From: an uncultured Burkholderiales bacterium
GTDB lineage: Bacteria > Pseudomonadota > Gammaproteobacteria > Burkholderiales > Casimicrobiaceae
Length of the DNA stretch: 64,000 nucleotides
Direction of reading: 5' to 3'
Assembly (NCBI GenBank): GCA_937944385.1
Contig: CALDYQ010000007.1
Coordinates: 1 to 64,000, forward strand
The notes beneath the pieces were generated by a model that did not search any database, was not told the DNA's origin, and saw only the letters and a list, made by a program, of their open reading frames with translations. Below, piece after piece: positions 20,677-30,088 of this stretch. The first letter of the stretch is position 1, and each line of letters starts with the position of its first letter. The position numbers were made by a program, and so were the translations under genes.

Positions 20677-22803
20677 ATGGCCTCACGCGTTCGCCCCACC
20701 ACGCTTTTCGTCCAGCCGACGATGCTTGTCGCAATCGCTCTCGCCGGTGCCGCCGCTGATGCGCAACCGCGCTCGTTCGCCCCGTTCACCCAGCCGGCCA
20801 CGGCCGCGCGCCCAGTGACCGATACGGTTCACGGCATTCGCCTGACCGACCCCTACCGCTGGCTCGAGGATCATCGCGATCCGGAGGTCGTCCGCTGGAC
20901 ACGCGCCCAGCACGATGCAACGGTTGCCTGGCTCGAGGCGAACGCGCCCCTGCCCGCCGGCCTTGCCGAGGAGCTCACGCGATTCCTCGATCGCACGATC
21001 ACCTCGCCACCGCAGTGGGTCAAAGGCCGCGAATTCTTCACGCGCAAGGCCAAGGGCGATGCCCAGGCCAAGCTCTACACCCGGATCGATGGCCGTGACG
21101 TGCTGCTCTTCGATCCGGTGCGGCTCGACCCGAGCGGCAAGTCCTCGATCTCGACCCGGAGCTTCAGCCGCGATGTGTCGATTGCGGCGGTGGGTGTGCA
21201 GCGGGCCGGCGACGAACTGCCGACGCAGTACTTCATCGATACCCTGACCGGCCGCGAGGTCTACCCGCCGCTCAAGGAAGTCTGGGGCGTGTCGTGGACG
21301 GCAGACAATGCGATCGTCTACGTCCAGCCGCGGACGGCGGAGCAGGTGGCCAGGCAGCTTCCGCTCTACACGCAGCGCCATCGGCTGGGCACCGACCTCG
21401 CGGCCTCGCCGGTGGTGCAGCGCTTCAGCGACGCCAAGCAGTGGGGCGGGGTCTACGACCTCGAGTACGCGCCCTACACGGTGACACTCGTTGGCGAGGG
21501 GCGGTCACCGCGCTACGCCCTCGCACGCACCGGCAGCAACGAGACGCCGCGGGTGGTCTTCGACGTGAAGGACGCGAACGCCTCGATCGAGGTGATCGGC
21601 GAGACGCTCTACGCCTGGACCACGGCGGGTGCCCCCAACGGGCGCATCATGACCGCGTCGATGCAGGCGCCGGAGTTTTCCAACTGGCGCGAACTCGTGC
21701 CCGAGCGCAAGGATGCTCAGATCGAGTCCTTCGTCGTCACGCGCGGCCACCTGATCGTTCGTGAACGGCACGAGCTCGTGGGGCGACTGCGCGTGCATGG
21801 CCTGGATGGCCGCTTCGTGCGTGATCTCGCGCCCCCGGAGTTCGGCAGCGTGACTGCGCTCTTCTACGATCGGGATGTCGATCAGCTCTATGTTGGGCTC
21901 TCCACCTTCAATGCGCCTTACAAGCTCTACACGGTCGATCCGAAAACCTTTGCCTGGACGCTCATCCATCAGGACGAATCGGTCATCGACACGAGTCAGA
22001 TCGAAACCCGCGTGGTCAACGTGAAGAGCCGCGACGGGACACTCGTGCCGATGTTCGTGAGCCATCGGAGGGGGCTCAAGCTCGATGGCAGCCATCCGAC
22101 GCTGCTCTACAGCTACGGCGGCTTCAACATCGGAATCAGCGTAGGTTACCTGGGCAGTTGGGCGCTCCTCGTCAATCGCGGCGTGGTCATCGCCCAGCCG
22201 GGTCTGCGCGGCGGCAATGAATACGGCGAGGCATGGCACAAGGCAGGGCAACGCGAGCGCAAGCAAAACGTCTTCGATGATTTTTATGCCGCGGCCGAGT
22301 GGCTGGTGCGCGAGGGCTACACGACACGCGATCGTTTGGTCGCCTACGGCGGCAGCAACGGCGGGCTGCTCGCCGGCGCCGCGGCGACGCAACGTCCAGA
22401 CCTGTTTGGCGCGATCATCTGCTCGGTACCGTTGCTCGACATGGTGCGCTACCACCGCTTCCGCATCGCCCGGTACTGGATCCCCGAGTACGGCGACCCC
22501 GACCGCGCAGAGGACTTCGCGTGGCTTTTGCGCTACTCGCCTTACCACAACGTCCGTGCGGGGGTGGACATGCCGCCGATGCTTGTGATCGCCGGTGAGA
22601 ACGACACCCGGGTCGATCCGTTGCACGCCAAGAAATTCGTGGCCTTGGCACAGAACAACCCCGGGCAGAAAAACCCGATCCTGCTCAAGATGGACTACGA
22701 CGCGGGTCACGGCAGCGGCAAGTCGACTGCACAGCAGGTCGAGGATCGGCTGACCTGGATGCGTTTTCTCTTTGCGATGACGGGCCTGAGGCAGCGTGAG
22801 TGA
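20677..22803 (+). CDS. Prolyl oligopeptidase family serine protease (S9), exported
   Basis: 708 residues with an N-terminal signal-like stretch (MLVAIALAGAAADAQ, residues 16-30) preceding the mature part. The propeller domain starts with GIRLTDPYRWLEDHRDP, typical of S9A. The catalytic domain has all three residues: Ser560 in AYGGSNGGLLAG, Asp643 in AGENDTRVDP and His678 in DAGHGSGKS. Cleaves short peptides after proline; the export signal points to a periplasmic role. Co-directional with dsbB (5-bp gap) and overlapping the next gene by 8 bases. Confidence 0.92.
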   Translation: MASRVRPTTLFVQPTMLVAIALAGAAADAQPRSFAPFTQPATAARPVTDTVHGIRLTDPYRWLEDHRDPEVVRWTRAQHDATVAWLEANAPLPAGLAEELTRFLDRTITSPPQWVKGREFFTRKAKGDAQAKLYTRIDGRDVLLFDPVRLDPSGKSSISTRSFSRDVSIAAVGVQRAGDELPTQYFIDTLTGREVYPPLKEVWGVSWTADNAIVYVQPRTAEQVARQLPLYTQRHRLGTDLAASPVVQRFSDAKQWGGVYDLEYAPYTVTLVGEGRSPRYALARTGSNETPRVVFDVKDANASIEVIGETLYAWTTAGAPNGRIMTASMQAPEFSNWRELVPERKDAQIESFVVTRGHLIVRERHELVGRLRVHGLDGRFVRDLAPPEFGSVTALFYDRDVDQLYVGLSTFNAPYKLYTVDPKTFAWTLIHQDESVIDTSQIETRVVNVKSRDGTLVPMFVSHRRGLKLDGSHPTLLYSYGGFNIGISVGYLGSWALLVNRGVVIAQPGLRGGNEYGEAWHKAGQRERKQNVFDDFYAAAEWLVREGYTTRDRLVAYGGSNGGLLAGAAATQRPDLFGAIICSVPLLDMVRYHRFRIARYWIPEYGDPDRAEDFAWLLRYSPYHNVRAGVDMPPMLVIAGENDTRVDPLHAKKFVALAQNNPGQKNPILLKMDYDAGHGSGKSTAQQVEDRLTWMRFLFAMTGLRQRE

Positions 22804-23494
22804 GACCGCCAGGGAAGCTGAAGCGCGTCTCAGGGCCGCGCTCGCCGAAGCCCGCAGCACGCGCGAGCGAAGCGCAGCAGATGTGGCGCTCGCGGGCGAT
22901 CGCATGGCGGTGCGCGTCTACCAGCGGGCACGGCTCGCACAGACTCACGCCGACCTGCTGGCCGATTCCGGCACGGCCGGTGCGGCGCGCTTTTTCCTTG
23001 ACGAACTCTACGGTACCGAGGACGTGAGCGCGCGCGATGCAGAGGTCGAAAAAGTGATCAAGGTGCTGGTGCGGTTTCTGCCGGCTTCGGCGCTCTCGAC
23101 GCTCGCCGATGCACTCGAGATCGATGCGCTCTCGGAGCGGCTCGACCGCTTGCTTGCGCTCGCGTGGAGAAAGCGCGCCCCCCAGGCGATTGCGCTCGAC
23201 GCCGCGTCCTATCGTGATGCCTACCGCGAGATGGGTCATCACGACGAGCGGGAACGACAGATCGAACTCATCGAGCATATCGGTCTCTCGCTGTGTAAGC
23301 TGGCCCGCGTGCCCCTCCTGCGCGGGCTGCTCGCGATGATGCGCGGCCCGGCGCACGCGGGGGGCGTGGGCCACCTGCATGACTTCCTCGAGCGTGGGTA
23401 CGACACGTTTACGGCGCTGCCGGACGCGCGCGGGTTCGTCGCCAAGTTGATTGCCCGCGAGCGGGCGGAGCATGCCCGTCTTCTCGCCTCGTGA
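22796..23494 (+). CDS. Conserved hypothetical protein with FFLDELYG motif
   Basis: 232 residues, helical, with FFLDELYGTEDVSARDAEVE at about residues 66-85. I recall related uncharacterised proteins in other proteobacteria with FFLE/DxLYG followed by a run of acidic and basic residues, but know no function. No signal peptide or membrane span. The GTG start overlaps the peptidase stop by 8 bases, so translation is probably coupled. Confidence 0.75.
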   Translation: MSETAREAEARLRAALAEARSTRERSAADVALAGDRMAVRVYQRARLAQTHADLLADSGTAGAARFFLDELYGTEDVSARDAEVEKVIKVLVRFLPASALSTLADALEIDALSERLDRLLALAWRKRAPQAIALDAASYRDAYREMGHHDERERQIELIEHIGLSLCKLARVPLLRGLLAMMRGPAHAGGVGHLHDFLERGYDTFTALPDARGFVAKLIARERAEHARLLAS

Positions 23495-23527
23495 TCCGCC
23501 ATGGCAGGCTGCGAGCGCATTGCGACC

Positions 23528-23551
23528 GATAATCGAGTCCTATCAACTCGA
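23528..23551 (+). promoter_or_regulatory. fabI promoter with inverted repeat at the expected start of transcription
   Basis: GATAAT (23528-23533) is a good -10 element. A perfect inverted repeat, TCGAGT-CCTATCA-ACTCGA (23533-23551), directly overlaps the end of the -10 and the predicted +1. A second stem, GCGGCT/AGCCGC, lies in the leader at 23556-23574. This looks like an operator followed by a leader hairpin; the regulator is unknown. Confidence 0.45.
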
Positions 23552-23587
23552 CGCCGCGGCTCAAGCGAAGCCGCCCATCCGAATCCG

Positions 23588-24391
23588 ATGCTGCTCAAGG
23601 ACAAACGAATCCTCCTGACCGGGGTCCTTTCCAACCGCTCGATCGCCTATGGCATCGGCCAAGCGCTGTGCCGCGAAGGGGCGACGCTCGCGCTGACCTA
23701 CGCCGGTGAGGGGATGCGGGAGCGTGTCGAGCGGCTGGCGCCGGATTTCGGCGCCTCGCTCGTGCTCTCCATGGACGTGACACGGCAGGAGGAGATCGAC
23801 GCCGTGTTCGACCGCCTCAAAGGCGAGTGGGGCGCGCTCGATGGCGTCGTCCACTCGATCGGCTATGCGCCCCGGGAGGCGATTGCCGGGGACTTTCTCG
23901 ATGGCCTGTCGCGCGAGTCGTTTGCGACCGCGATGGATATTTCGGCCTACAGCTTCGGCGCGCTCGGAAAGGCGGCACGGCCGCTCATGCAGGGACGCAA
24001 CGGCGCGCTTCTGACCTTGTCGTACCTCGGTTCGATCCGCGCGGTGCCCAACTACAACACGATGGGCGTAGCCAAAGCAGCGCTCGAGGCCATCACGCGC
24101 TACATGGCGGTGAGCCTGGGCCCTGAAGGCACAAGGGTGAATGCCATCAGCGCTGGCCCCATCAAGACGCTCGCGGCCTCCGGCATCGCGGGCTTCTCGA
24201 AGATGCTCAAGAACTTCGCGCAGGCTGCACCCCTGCGCCGCAACGTGACCATAGAGGAAGTGGGCAACGTTGCCGCGTTCCTCATGAGCGACTGGGCGAG
24301 TGCAATGACCGGTGAGGTGCTCTACGTCGATTGCGGCTACTCGCACGTGGCTGCCGGCATCGATGATGGCGGAGATAAGCCGGCCGGTTGA
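23588..24391 (+). CDS. fabI: Enoyl-[acyl-carrier-protein] reductase (NADH)
   Basis: 267 residues; carries out the last reduction in each cycle of type II fatty-acid synthesis. It is an atypical SDR: GVLSNRSIAYGIGQAL is the NADH-binding start and the catalytic arrangement is Y-x6-K (YNTMGVAK) with the substrate tyrosine in LTLSYLGS. Length and sequence are those of the FabI of gammaproteobacteria/betaproteobacteria. The promoter region carries an inverted repeat at +1. A TTG/GTG-initiated ABC permease gene follows directly, its first possible start overlapping the fabI stop. Confidence 0.95.
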   Translation: MLLKDKRILLTGVLSNRSIAYGIGQALCREGATLALTYAGEGMRERVERLAPDFGASLVLSMDVTRQEEIDAVFDRLKGEWGALDGVVHSIGYAPREAIAGDFLDGLSRESFATAMDISAYSFGALGKAARPLMQGRNGALLTLSYLGSIRAVPNYNTMGVAKAALEAITRYMAVSLGPEGTRVNAISAGPIKTLAASGIAGFSKMLKNFAQAAPLRRNVTIEEVGNVAAFLMSDWASAMTGEVLYVDCGYSHVAAGIDDGGDKPAG

Positions 24392-26700
24392 GGCGCGCAG
24401 CGTTCCAAGCGCGGACGGGGTGGCACTGCGCATCCAGAACACGGGTGAATCGTTTGAGTCGTGATGCACGCTTTCGCTGGACGGCACTTTTCCTGATCGC
24501 GGGCGGGCTTGCGCTCGTGCCTTGGTACGCACTCCAGGACAGTTTCTTCGACTTTCGCTGGCTCGGTCGTCTCGGCGGCAAGGATCAGGCGCCTGCGCTC
24601 CTGCAGATCGCGTCGTGGGGCAAGGTCTGGCTGATCGCGCTGCCGGTTTTGCTTCTCGCCGTGATGGGGCTCTATGCCCGACCGATCGAGCCGCACCGAG
24701 CGGCGGTGGGCGCGATGCGGAGCTGGGGGCGCTCGGTGGCCCTGCTGGGCGGCGTGGGTGCGCTCTATGTGCTCGGGCAGGGGTTCGCGATCGGGCCGCG
24801 CGGGTACGCGACCGACTGGCTGTCGGCGCTACTGCCTCCGATTGCAGGCGGGCAGTTCGGCATGGGTGCAGGCGCGCTGCTTGTCGCGTTCGGTTTCACA
24901 CTCGTCTGTGCCGATGGCATCGCCAGCATGGGCTACTTTCGGGGGGATCGGTTCGTCGCGACCGCGCTCCTCTCGGTGACGGCGCTGGTGGTGCTCTTCG
25001 TCTTCTTCCCTGTAGTGCGCGTGCTCTGGGAGGGCCTGCTCGGCCAGGATCGTGCGCTCTCGTTCGCTGCATTCTGGGAGCGCTTCAGCCAGCCCAAGCT
25101 CTGGGCGCTGTCCTGGGCCTGTCTCTGGGGCGGCAGCGGTTGCGGTGTGGCTTGGAACACGCTCTGGCTCGCGCTTCTGTGCGCCGCCGGCACCACGGTG
25201 CTCGGGCTTTTGCTTGCGCTGCTCGTGGTGCGCACACAGTTCCCGGGAAAGCGGCTCATCCGGCTGGTCACGCTGCTTCCGATCATCACGCCGCCGTTTG
25301 TGGTGGGCATAGCGCTCATCATGCTCTTTGGGCGCGCGGGCATCATCAACGAGCTGCTCGAATGGGCGTTCGGCATCCCGCCGACGCGCTGGATCTACGG
25401 CTTGCCGGGCGTGCTTCTTGCCCAGCTGTTCGCCTTCACACCGGTCGCTTTCCTCGTGCTCATCGGCGTGGTCGAGGGCGTGAGCCCGACGCTCGAGGAG
25501 GCGAGCCAGTCGCTGCACGCGAACCGCTGGCAGACGTTCCGCCATGTGACCCTGCCGCTCATGGCCCCTGGGCTGGCCAATGCCTTCCTCGTCGGTTTCA
25601 TCGAATCGATCGCGGACTTCGGCAACCCGATCCTGCTCGGCGGAAACTTCGGCGTCATGTCCACCGAGATCTACTTCGCGATCGTCGGTGCCCAACTCGA
25701 TCAGGGCAAGGCTGGGGTGTATTCGCTGATCCTGCTCGCGTTCGCGCTCTTCGCGTTCTGGCTGCAGCGGCGCGCGACCGCGCGCAAGAACTTCGTCACC
25801 GTGTCTGGCAAGGGCGATACCGGGCTCGCGAGCCCGCTACCCGACGGCGTCCGGCGTACGGCCTTTGCGGTCGGTCTGCCTTGGCTCGCCCTCACGGTCG
25901 TGCTCTACGGCATGTGCCTGTTCGGCGCGTTCGTCAAGATCTGGGGGCGGGACCACACCTTCACCATCGAGCATTTCGTCAAGGCGTTCTCGATCGACTA
26001 TGGCACCCACGGGCTCCTTTTCACGGGCGCGGCCTGGCACAGCCTGGGCAACACCTTGCTCTTCTCGCTTGCCGCAGCGCCGCTCACCGCGATCGTCGGC
26101 ATCCTCTCGGCGTTTCTCATCGCGCGGACACGCTTTGCCGGGCAGCATCTGTTCGAGTTCCTCACGCTCCTGTCCTTCGCGATTCCCGGGACGGTCATCG
26201 GCGTGGCCTACATCTTCGCCTTCAATGTGCCGCCGATCGAGATCACCGGGACGGGGCTCATCATCGTGCTCTGCTTCGTGTTCCGCAATCTTCCGGTCGG
26301 CGTGCGTGGCGGTATCGCGGCCTTCGCCCAACTGGACCGCTCGCTCGATGAAGCGAGCACCACGCTCGGCGCCGGCGGCGCCACCACATTCCGCCGCGTG
26401 CTGATGCCGCTGCTCAAGCCGGCGATCATCGGCGCGCTGATCTATGGTTTCGTGCGCTCGATGACCACGGTCTCGGCCATCATCTTCCTGGTTTCTGGCA
26501 ACACAGAGCTTGCCACCACCTACATCATTGGCCGCGTCATCAACGGCGACTATGGCGTGGCCATCGCCTACAGCGCCACCCTCATCATGATCATGGTGCT
26601 TGCCATCGTGCTCGTGCAGTGGCTCGTAGGCGCGCGTCGGCTCGGGCGTCGCAGCGCCGCCGCGCCCGGCCTGGGCAGCGCTGTCGCGGTGGGCGGCTGA
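24388..26700 (+). CDS. Fe3+-type ABC transporter permease, two fused domains
   Basis: Up to 770 residues with about 14-16 hydrophobic segments. It carries two copies of the BPD-permease coupling motif: EASQSLHANRWQTFRHVTLP (about residue 371) and EASTTLGAGGATTFRRVLMP (about 654), each with the EAA-G signature that contacts the ATPase. Domain duplication is typical of FbpB/AfuB permeases for ferric iron, with four extra N-terminal spans. The start is uncertain: TTG at 24388 (overlapping fabI), GTG at 24445 and TTG at 24454 are candidates. The matching ATPase follows after 15 bases; no periplasmic binding protein is in the window. Confidence 0.88.
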   Translation: MRRAAFQARTGWHCASRTRVNRLSRDARFRWTALFLIAGGLALVPWYALQDSFFDFRWLGRLGGKDQAPALLQIASWGKVWLIALPVLLLAVMGLYARPIEPHRAAVGAMRSWGRSVALLGGVGALYVLGQGFAIGPRGYATDWLSALLPPIAGGQFGMGAGALLVAFGFTLVCADGIASMGYFRGDRFVATALLSVTALVVLFVFFPVVRVLWEGLLGQDRALSFAAFWERFSQPKLWALSWACLWGGSGCGVAWNTLWLALLCAAGTTVLGLLLALLVVRTQFPGKRLIRLVTLLPIITPPFVVGIALIMLFGRAGIINELLEWAFGIPPTRWIYGLPGVLLAQLFAFTPVAFLVLIGVVEGVSPTLEEASQSLHANRWQTFRHVTLPLMAPGLANAFLVGFIESIADFGNPILLGGNFGVMSTEIYFAIVGAQLDQGKAGVYSLILLAFALFAFWLQRRATARKNFVTVSGKGDTGLASPLPDGVRRTAFAVGLPWLALTVVLYGMCLFGAFVKIWGRDHTFTIEHFVKAFSIDYGTHGLLFTGAAWHSLGNTLLFSLAAAPLTAIVGILSAFLIARTRFAGQHLFEFLTLLSFAIPGTVIGVAYIFAFNVPPIEITGTGLIIVLCFVFRNLPVGVRGGIAAFAQLDRSLDEASTTLGAGGATTFRRVLMPLLKPAIIGALIYGFVRSMTTVSAIIFLVSGNTELATTYIIGRVINGDYGVAIAYSATLIMIMVLAIVLVQWLVGARRLGRRSAAAPGLGSAVAVGG

Positions 26701-26715
26701 ACAGGGGGAACCGGC

Positions 26716-27801
26716 ATGACCACGACTGCAAACAAAGGCACGCTCGAATTCATCAATGTCGTCAAGGACTACGGCACGGGCGACCCGGCCGTCAAGAGCA
26801 TCTCGTTCCGCGTGGAGGATGGGCAACTGGTCACGTTGCTCGGGCCTTCCGGATGCGGCAAGACGACGACGCTGCGCATGATCGCCGGGCTGGAACTCCC
26901 TACCGCAGGGCAGATCCTGCTCGGCGGACGCGACGTGACCACCGAGTCCGCCGCCGCGCGCAACGTCTCGCTCGTGTTCCAGAGCTATGCGCTCTTTCCC
27001 CATCTCACGGTGATGGAAAACGTCTGCTACGGCCCGACGGTCCAGGGCATGAAGAAGCCCGACGCCATCGAGCGGGCGAATGCGGTGCTCAAGCTGATCG
27101 GTTTGACGGGGTTCGAATCTCGTCTGCCGTCCGAACTCTCGGGCGGGCAGCAGCAGCGCGTCGCAATCGCGCGCGCGCTCGTGCTCGAGCCGGCAGTCCT
27201 CCTGTTCGACGAGCCGCTGTCGAATCTCGACACCAAGCTCCGCCGCCACGTGCGAGAGGAGATCCGGGAACTGCAGCAGCGCCTGGGCATCACCTGTGTT
27301 TACGTCACCCATGACCGGGAAGAGGCCATGGCGGTGTCCGATCAGATCATCGTCATGGAGCAGGGGCGGATCGCCGAGCAAGGGACCCCAGGTGCCCTGT
27401 TTTTTTCGCCCGCCACAGCATTCGTCGCCGACTTCCTATCGGAGGCGAACGTACTCGACATCGAGCGCATCGAGGCGCCCGACGTCCCATCGGGGCAGTG
27501 CCGCGTTCGACTGGCCGACTGCGTCTTCGATGTCGAAGCCCCCGTGCGCGCCGAAGCCCGTCGCCTGGCGCTTCGGCCCGACATCTTTCGCATCGACCGC
27601 GATGTATCCGCTGCCGGGTGGGTGCGGTTCCCGGTGACCATCAGCAAGTCGGCCTTCATCGGCAAGGGCGTGGAGGCCGAGGTCACCCTTTCCGACGGAA
27701 AGAACCTGTTTGTTTTTCTCGCCGGGGAACGTCAGCCCCTGGTTGCGGGGCAAGCCATCGCGCTTGTGTTTTCGCCGTCGGATGCGCGGCTGATCGTCTG
27801 A
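26716..27801 (+). CDS. Fe3+-type ABC transporter ATP-binding protein
   Basis: 361 residues: ABC ATPase domain with Walker [11 protein letters not shown]-loop FQSYALFPH, signature LSGGQQQRVAIARAL, Walker B VLLFDEPLSN and H-loop VTHDREEA; then a C-terminal TOBE domain (about residues 245-361). This two-domain architecture is that of FbpC/PotA/spermidine- and iron-type importers. A GGGGGA ribosome site lies upstream of the ATG. Forms a complex with the preceding permease; because the permease is fused, the complex would contain one permease and two ATPases. Confidence 0.92.
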   Translation: MTTTANKGTLEFINVVKDYGTGDPAVKSISFRVEDGQLVTLLGPSGCGKTTTLRMIAGLELPTAGQILLGGRDVTTESAAARNVSLVFQSYALFPHLTVMENVCYGPTVQGMKKPDAIERANAVLKLIGLTGFESRLPSELSGGQQQRVAIARALVLEPAVLLFDEPLSNLDTKLRRHVREEIRELQQRLGITCVYVTHDREEAMAVSDQIIVMEQGRIAEQGTPGALFFSPATAFVADFLSEANVLDIERIEAPDVPSGQCRVRLADCVFDVEAPVRAEARRLALRPDIFRIDRDVSAAGWVRFPVTISKSAFIGKGVEAEVTLSDGKNLFVFLAGERQPLVAGQAIALVFSPSDARLIV

Positions 27802-27897
27802 GGCAGCGCGGGCGCGGACCTTGATGTCCGGCGTCTCGCCTACACTTCAGTGGCAGTATCTTTCTTCGCGGCGATTCCCGTCCGCGCCCTTCGTCCA

Positions 27898-28362
27898 ATG
27901 ATCGTCTACAACCTCGCCTGCAAGCAGGGGCATGTGTTCGAAGGCTGGTTCAAGTCGCCCTCAGATTTCGAGAATCAGCGCGATCGGGGTTTGGTCGAAT
28001 GCCCAATATGCGGGGACTGCGCGGTCGAGCGCAAGCTGCACGCGCCGCGGGTCAACGTGGGCGCAGCGCCGACCAGCCGTGCGAGCGCCGTCGAGGACGC
28101 GACGCTGAGCGACGGCAACGTCCACCCCGAGCGGCTCGCCAAGGCACTTGCCGCCATGGCGGAGTTCGCGGTCAGGGTCCGCGAGAACACCGAGAACGTC
28201 GGCGAACGCTTTGCCGAAGAGGCGCGGGCGATGCATTACGGCGAAATACCGCACCGGGGTATCCGCGGGCGGGCCGATGCCGAAACCGCTGCCGAGCTGC
28301 GCGAGGAGGGTATCGAATTCCAGGCTCTGCCTTTCCCGGTCGACTGGCCTTCGCTCAACTGA
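27898..28362 (+). CDS. DUF1178 family protein
   Basis: 154 residues. MIVYNLACKQGHVFEGWF is the conserved N-terminus, followed by a CPICGD zinc-ribbon pair at about residues 39-42 with the earlier Cys/His supplying the other ligands. DUF1178 proteins are widespread in proteobacteria and uncharacterised; an RNA- or protein-binding zinc ribbon is a reasonable guess only. Start at the ATG giving MIVYNL; a longer frame adds 16 unrelated residues. Convergent with the photolyase operon, with a 4-base gap between stops. Confidence 0.85.
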   Translation: MIVYNLACKQGHVFEGWFKSPSDFENQRDRGLVECPICGDCAVERKLHAPRVNVGAAPTSRASAVEDATLSDGNVHPERLAKALAAMAEFAVRVRENTENVGERFAEEARAMHYGEIPHRGIRGRADAETAAELREEGIEFQALPFPVDWPSLN

Positions 28363-28366
28363 CAGG

Positions 28367-29920
28367 TCAGATTTCTTCGATGCGTGCCCGCAGCACCTCC
28401 GCCTGCGCGTGAATCGCTTGCACGCCGTCCGTGCCCATGCGGTCGAGATGGGCGAGCATCATGCGTGAGCGCGGATGGGTGCCCAATTCGACTCTGTTCT
28501 TCGCCATGAAGTCCCAGTAGAACACCGTGATCGGGCAGGCGCGCGCTCCAGTCTTTTCTTCCGGGCGGTAGCGACAACCCGTGCAGTAGTTGCTCATCCG
28601 CTTGATGTAGGCGCCACTTGCGGCATAGGGTTTCGACGTAAAGCGGCCGCCGTTCGCATAGAGCGCCATGCCAAGCGTGTTCGGATGCTCCACCCACTCG
28701 ACGGCGTCGACGTAGACCGCCAGGTACCAGGCAGCAACCTCCTGAGGGCGAATGCCCGCCACGAGCGCGAAATTTCCGGTCACCATGAGCCGCTGGATGT
28801 GGTGCGCATAGCCATGGGCGAACGTCTGGCCGATCGCCTGCCGGAGGCAGTTCATCTGTGTCTCGCCGGTCCAGTACCAGCGCGGCATGGGCAGCATGTG
28901 CCCGAAGTGATTGGCTGAGGCGAGCGTTGGCATGTCGAGCCAGTAGACCCCGCGCATGAACTCGCGCCAGCCCAGGATCTGGCGGATGAAGCCCTCAGCG
29001 CTCGCGAGGTTGCAGTGCCCGGCTTCGAAGGCCTCGACTACGGCACCGATGACCTCTCGCGGGTCGAGCAGGTGCAAGTTGAGCGCAGCCGAGAGGAGCG
29101 AGTGGTGCAGGAAGGGCTCATTCGTCCACATCGCGTCCTGGAAGCGACCGAAGCCGGGCAGCCGATCGCGTACGAATGCCTCGAGCGCTACGAGCGCCTG
29201 CGAGCGCGTGACGGGCCAGGCGAAGTGCTCGAGCGAGCCGGGGTGGCGAGCGAAATGCCGCTCGGTTGCCTCGAGCGCCGAGTGTGTCAGCGCATCGGGC
29301 GGAAACCTGGGCGGAGGCGGAACCGAGCCCGGTCCCGCACGGCCGAAAGACTCGCGGTTGTCGTGATCGAGGTTCCAGACACCGCCCACGGGTTCGCCCG
29401 CGGCGGTCATGAGGTGGCCGGTCTTCAACCTCATGTGCCGGTAGAAGCGTTCCATGAGGAGCTTCTTCGGACGTTTGCCTGCGGTGATTGGGCCGCCGGC
29501 CCAGCGCGCGAACTCGGCGCGAGAAATCAGGAAATGCGGATCCGGGTGTACCGTGAGCGGCGCAGGCGCTCCCGCTGCGAGGGCGCGGAGCATCTGCTCC
29601 ACGCGCCAGTCTCCTGGCTCGCAGACGTGGACCGCCGTCGGTCGCAGTTCGGCGATCACGGCGCGCCACGCGGCATCGAGCGAGGCGTGGGCGTGCTCGC
29701 CCAGCCGGAGGTAGCGCACGCGATAGCCGGCCTCGGCGAGCGCGCACGAGAAGTGCCGCATCGCGGCCAAAAAGAGCGCGGTACGTGGCTTTGCGCTCCA
29801 GACATGGGTCGATTCCTCGACCGCTTCGACCATGAGGACGAGATCCTGCGTGCGGTCGAGCGCGGCGAGCGCCGGATTGCCGAGCCAGAGCTGGTCGCCC
29901 AGAAGGAGAGCGAGCTTCAT
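28367..29920 (-). CDS. FeS-type bacterial cryptochrome/(6-4) photolyase
   Basis: 517 residues of the FeS-BCP branch. An N-terminal alpha/beta domain (MKLALLLGDQLW...) precedes a helical FAD domain. Four cysteines, C358, C446, C449 (YCTGC) and C462 (ACPI), have spacings of 88, 3 and 13, the same as those I recall for the 4Fe-4S ligands of the Agrobacterium (6-4) photolyase PhrB. This class repairs (6-4) photoproducts with blue light or acts as a photoreceptor. Start at the ATG overlapping the DUF2256 stop (ATGA); an upstream frame adds 33 spurious residues. Last gene of the four-gene light operon. Confidence 0.93.
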   Translation of the reverse strand: MKLALLLGDQLWLGNPALAALDRTQDLVLMVEAVEESTHVWSAKPRTALFLAAMRHFSCALAEAGYRVRYLRLGEHAHASLDAAWRAVIAELRPTAVHVCEPGDWRVEQMLRALAAGAPAPLTVHPDPHFLISRAEFARWAGGPITAGKRPKKLLMERFYRHMRLKTGHLMTAAGEPVGGVWNLDHDNRESFGRAGPGSVPPPPRFPPDALTHSALEATERHFARHPGSLEHFAWPVTRSQALVALEAFVRDRLPGFGRFQDAMWTNEPFLHHSLLSAALNLHLLDPREVIGAVVEAFEAGHCNLASAEGFIRQILGWREFMRGVYWLDMPTLASANHFGHMLPMPRWYWTGETQMNCLRQAIGQTFAHGYAHHIQRLMVTGNFALVAGIRPQEVAAWYLAVYVDAVEWVEHPNTLGMALYANGGRFTSKPYAASGAYIKRMSNYCTGCRYRPEEKTGARACPITVFYWDFMAKNRVELGTHPRSRMMLAHLDRMGTDGVQAIHAQAEVLRARIEEI

Positions 29921-30078
29921 GACCGGGCCTTCCTCGCCCGGCGGCAGCGCTCGGAGCAGTAGAGCACGCTCTCCCAGTTCTTCGCCCAGGATTTGCGCCA
30001 GGTCATCTCGCGACCGCACACCATGCAGGGCTTGGTGGGTAGGGCGAGCTTGTTGCCCTTGAAATGACCGCTTTTCAT
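29917..30078 (-). CDS. DUF2256 zinc-ribbon protein
   Basis: 53 residues. CMVCGREMTWRK followed by YCSERCRR gives two Cys pairs for one zinc. DUF2256 genes are found next to cryptochrome/photolyase genes in many bacteria, which fits this position between the SDR and the FeS photolyase. Stop and start overlap by 4 bases with the photolyase. A longer frame to 30144 adds 22 residues with no family match. Function unknown; the basic C-terminus (RRARKARS) could contact nucleic acid. Confidence 0.85.
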   Translation of the reverse strand: MKSGHFKGNKLALPTKPCMVCGREMTWRKSWAKNWESVLYCSERCRRARKARS

Positions 30079-30088
30079 TGACCGCACT

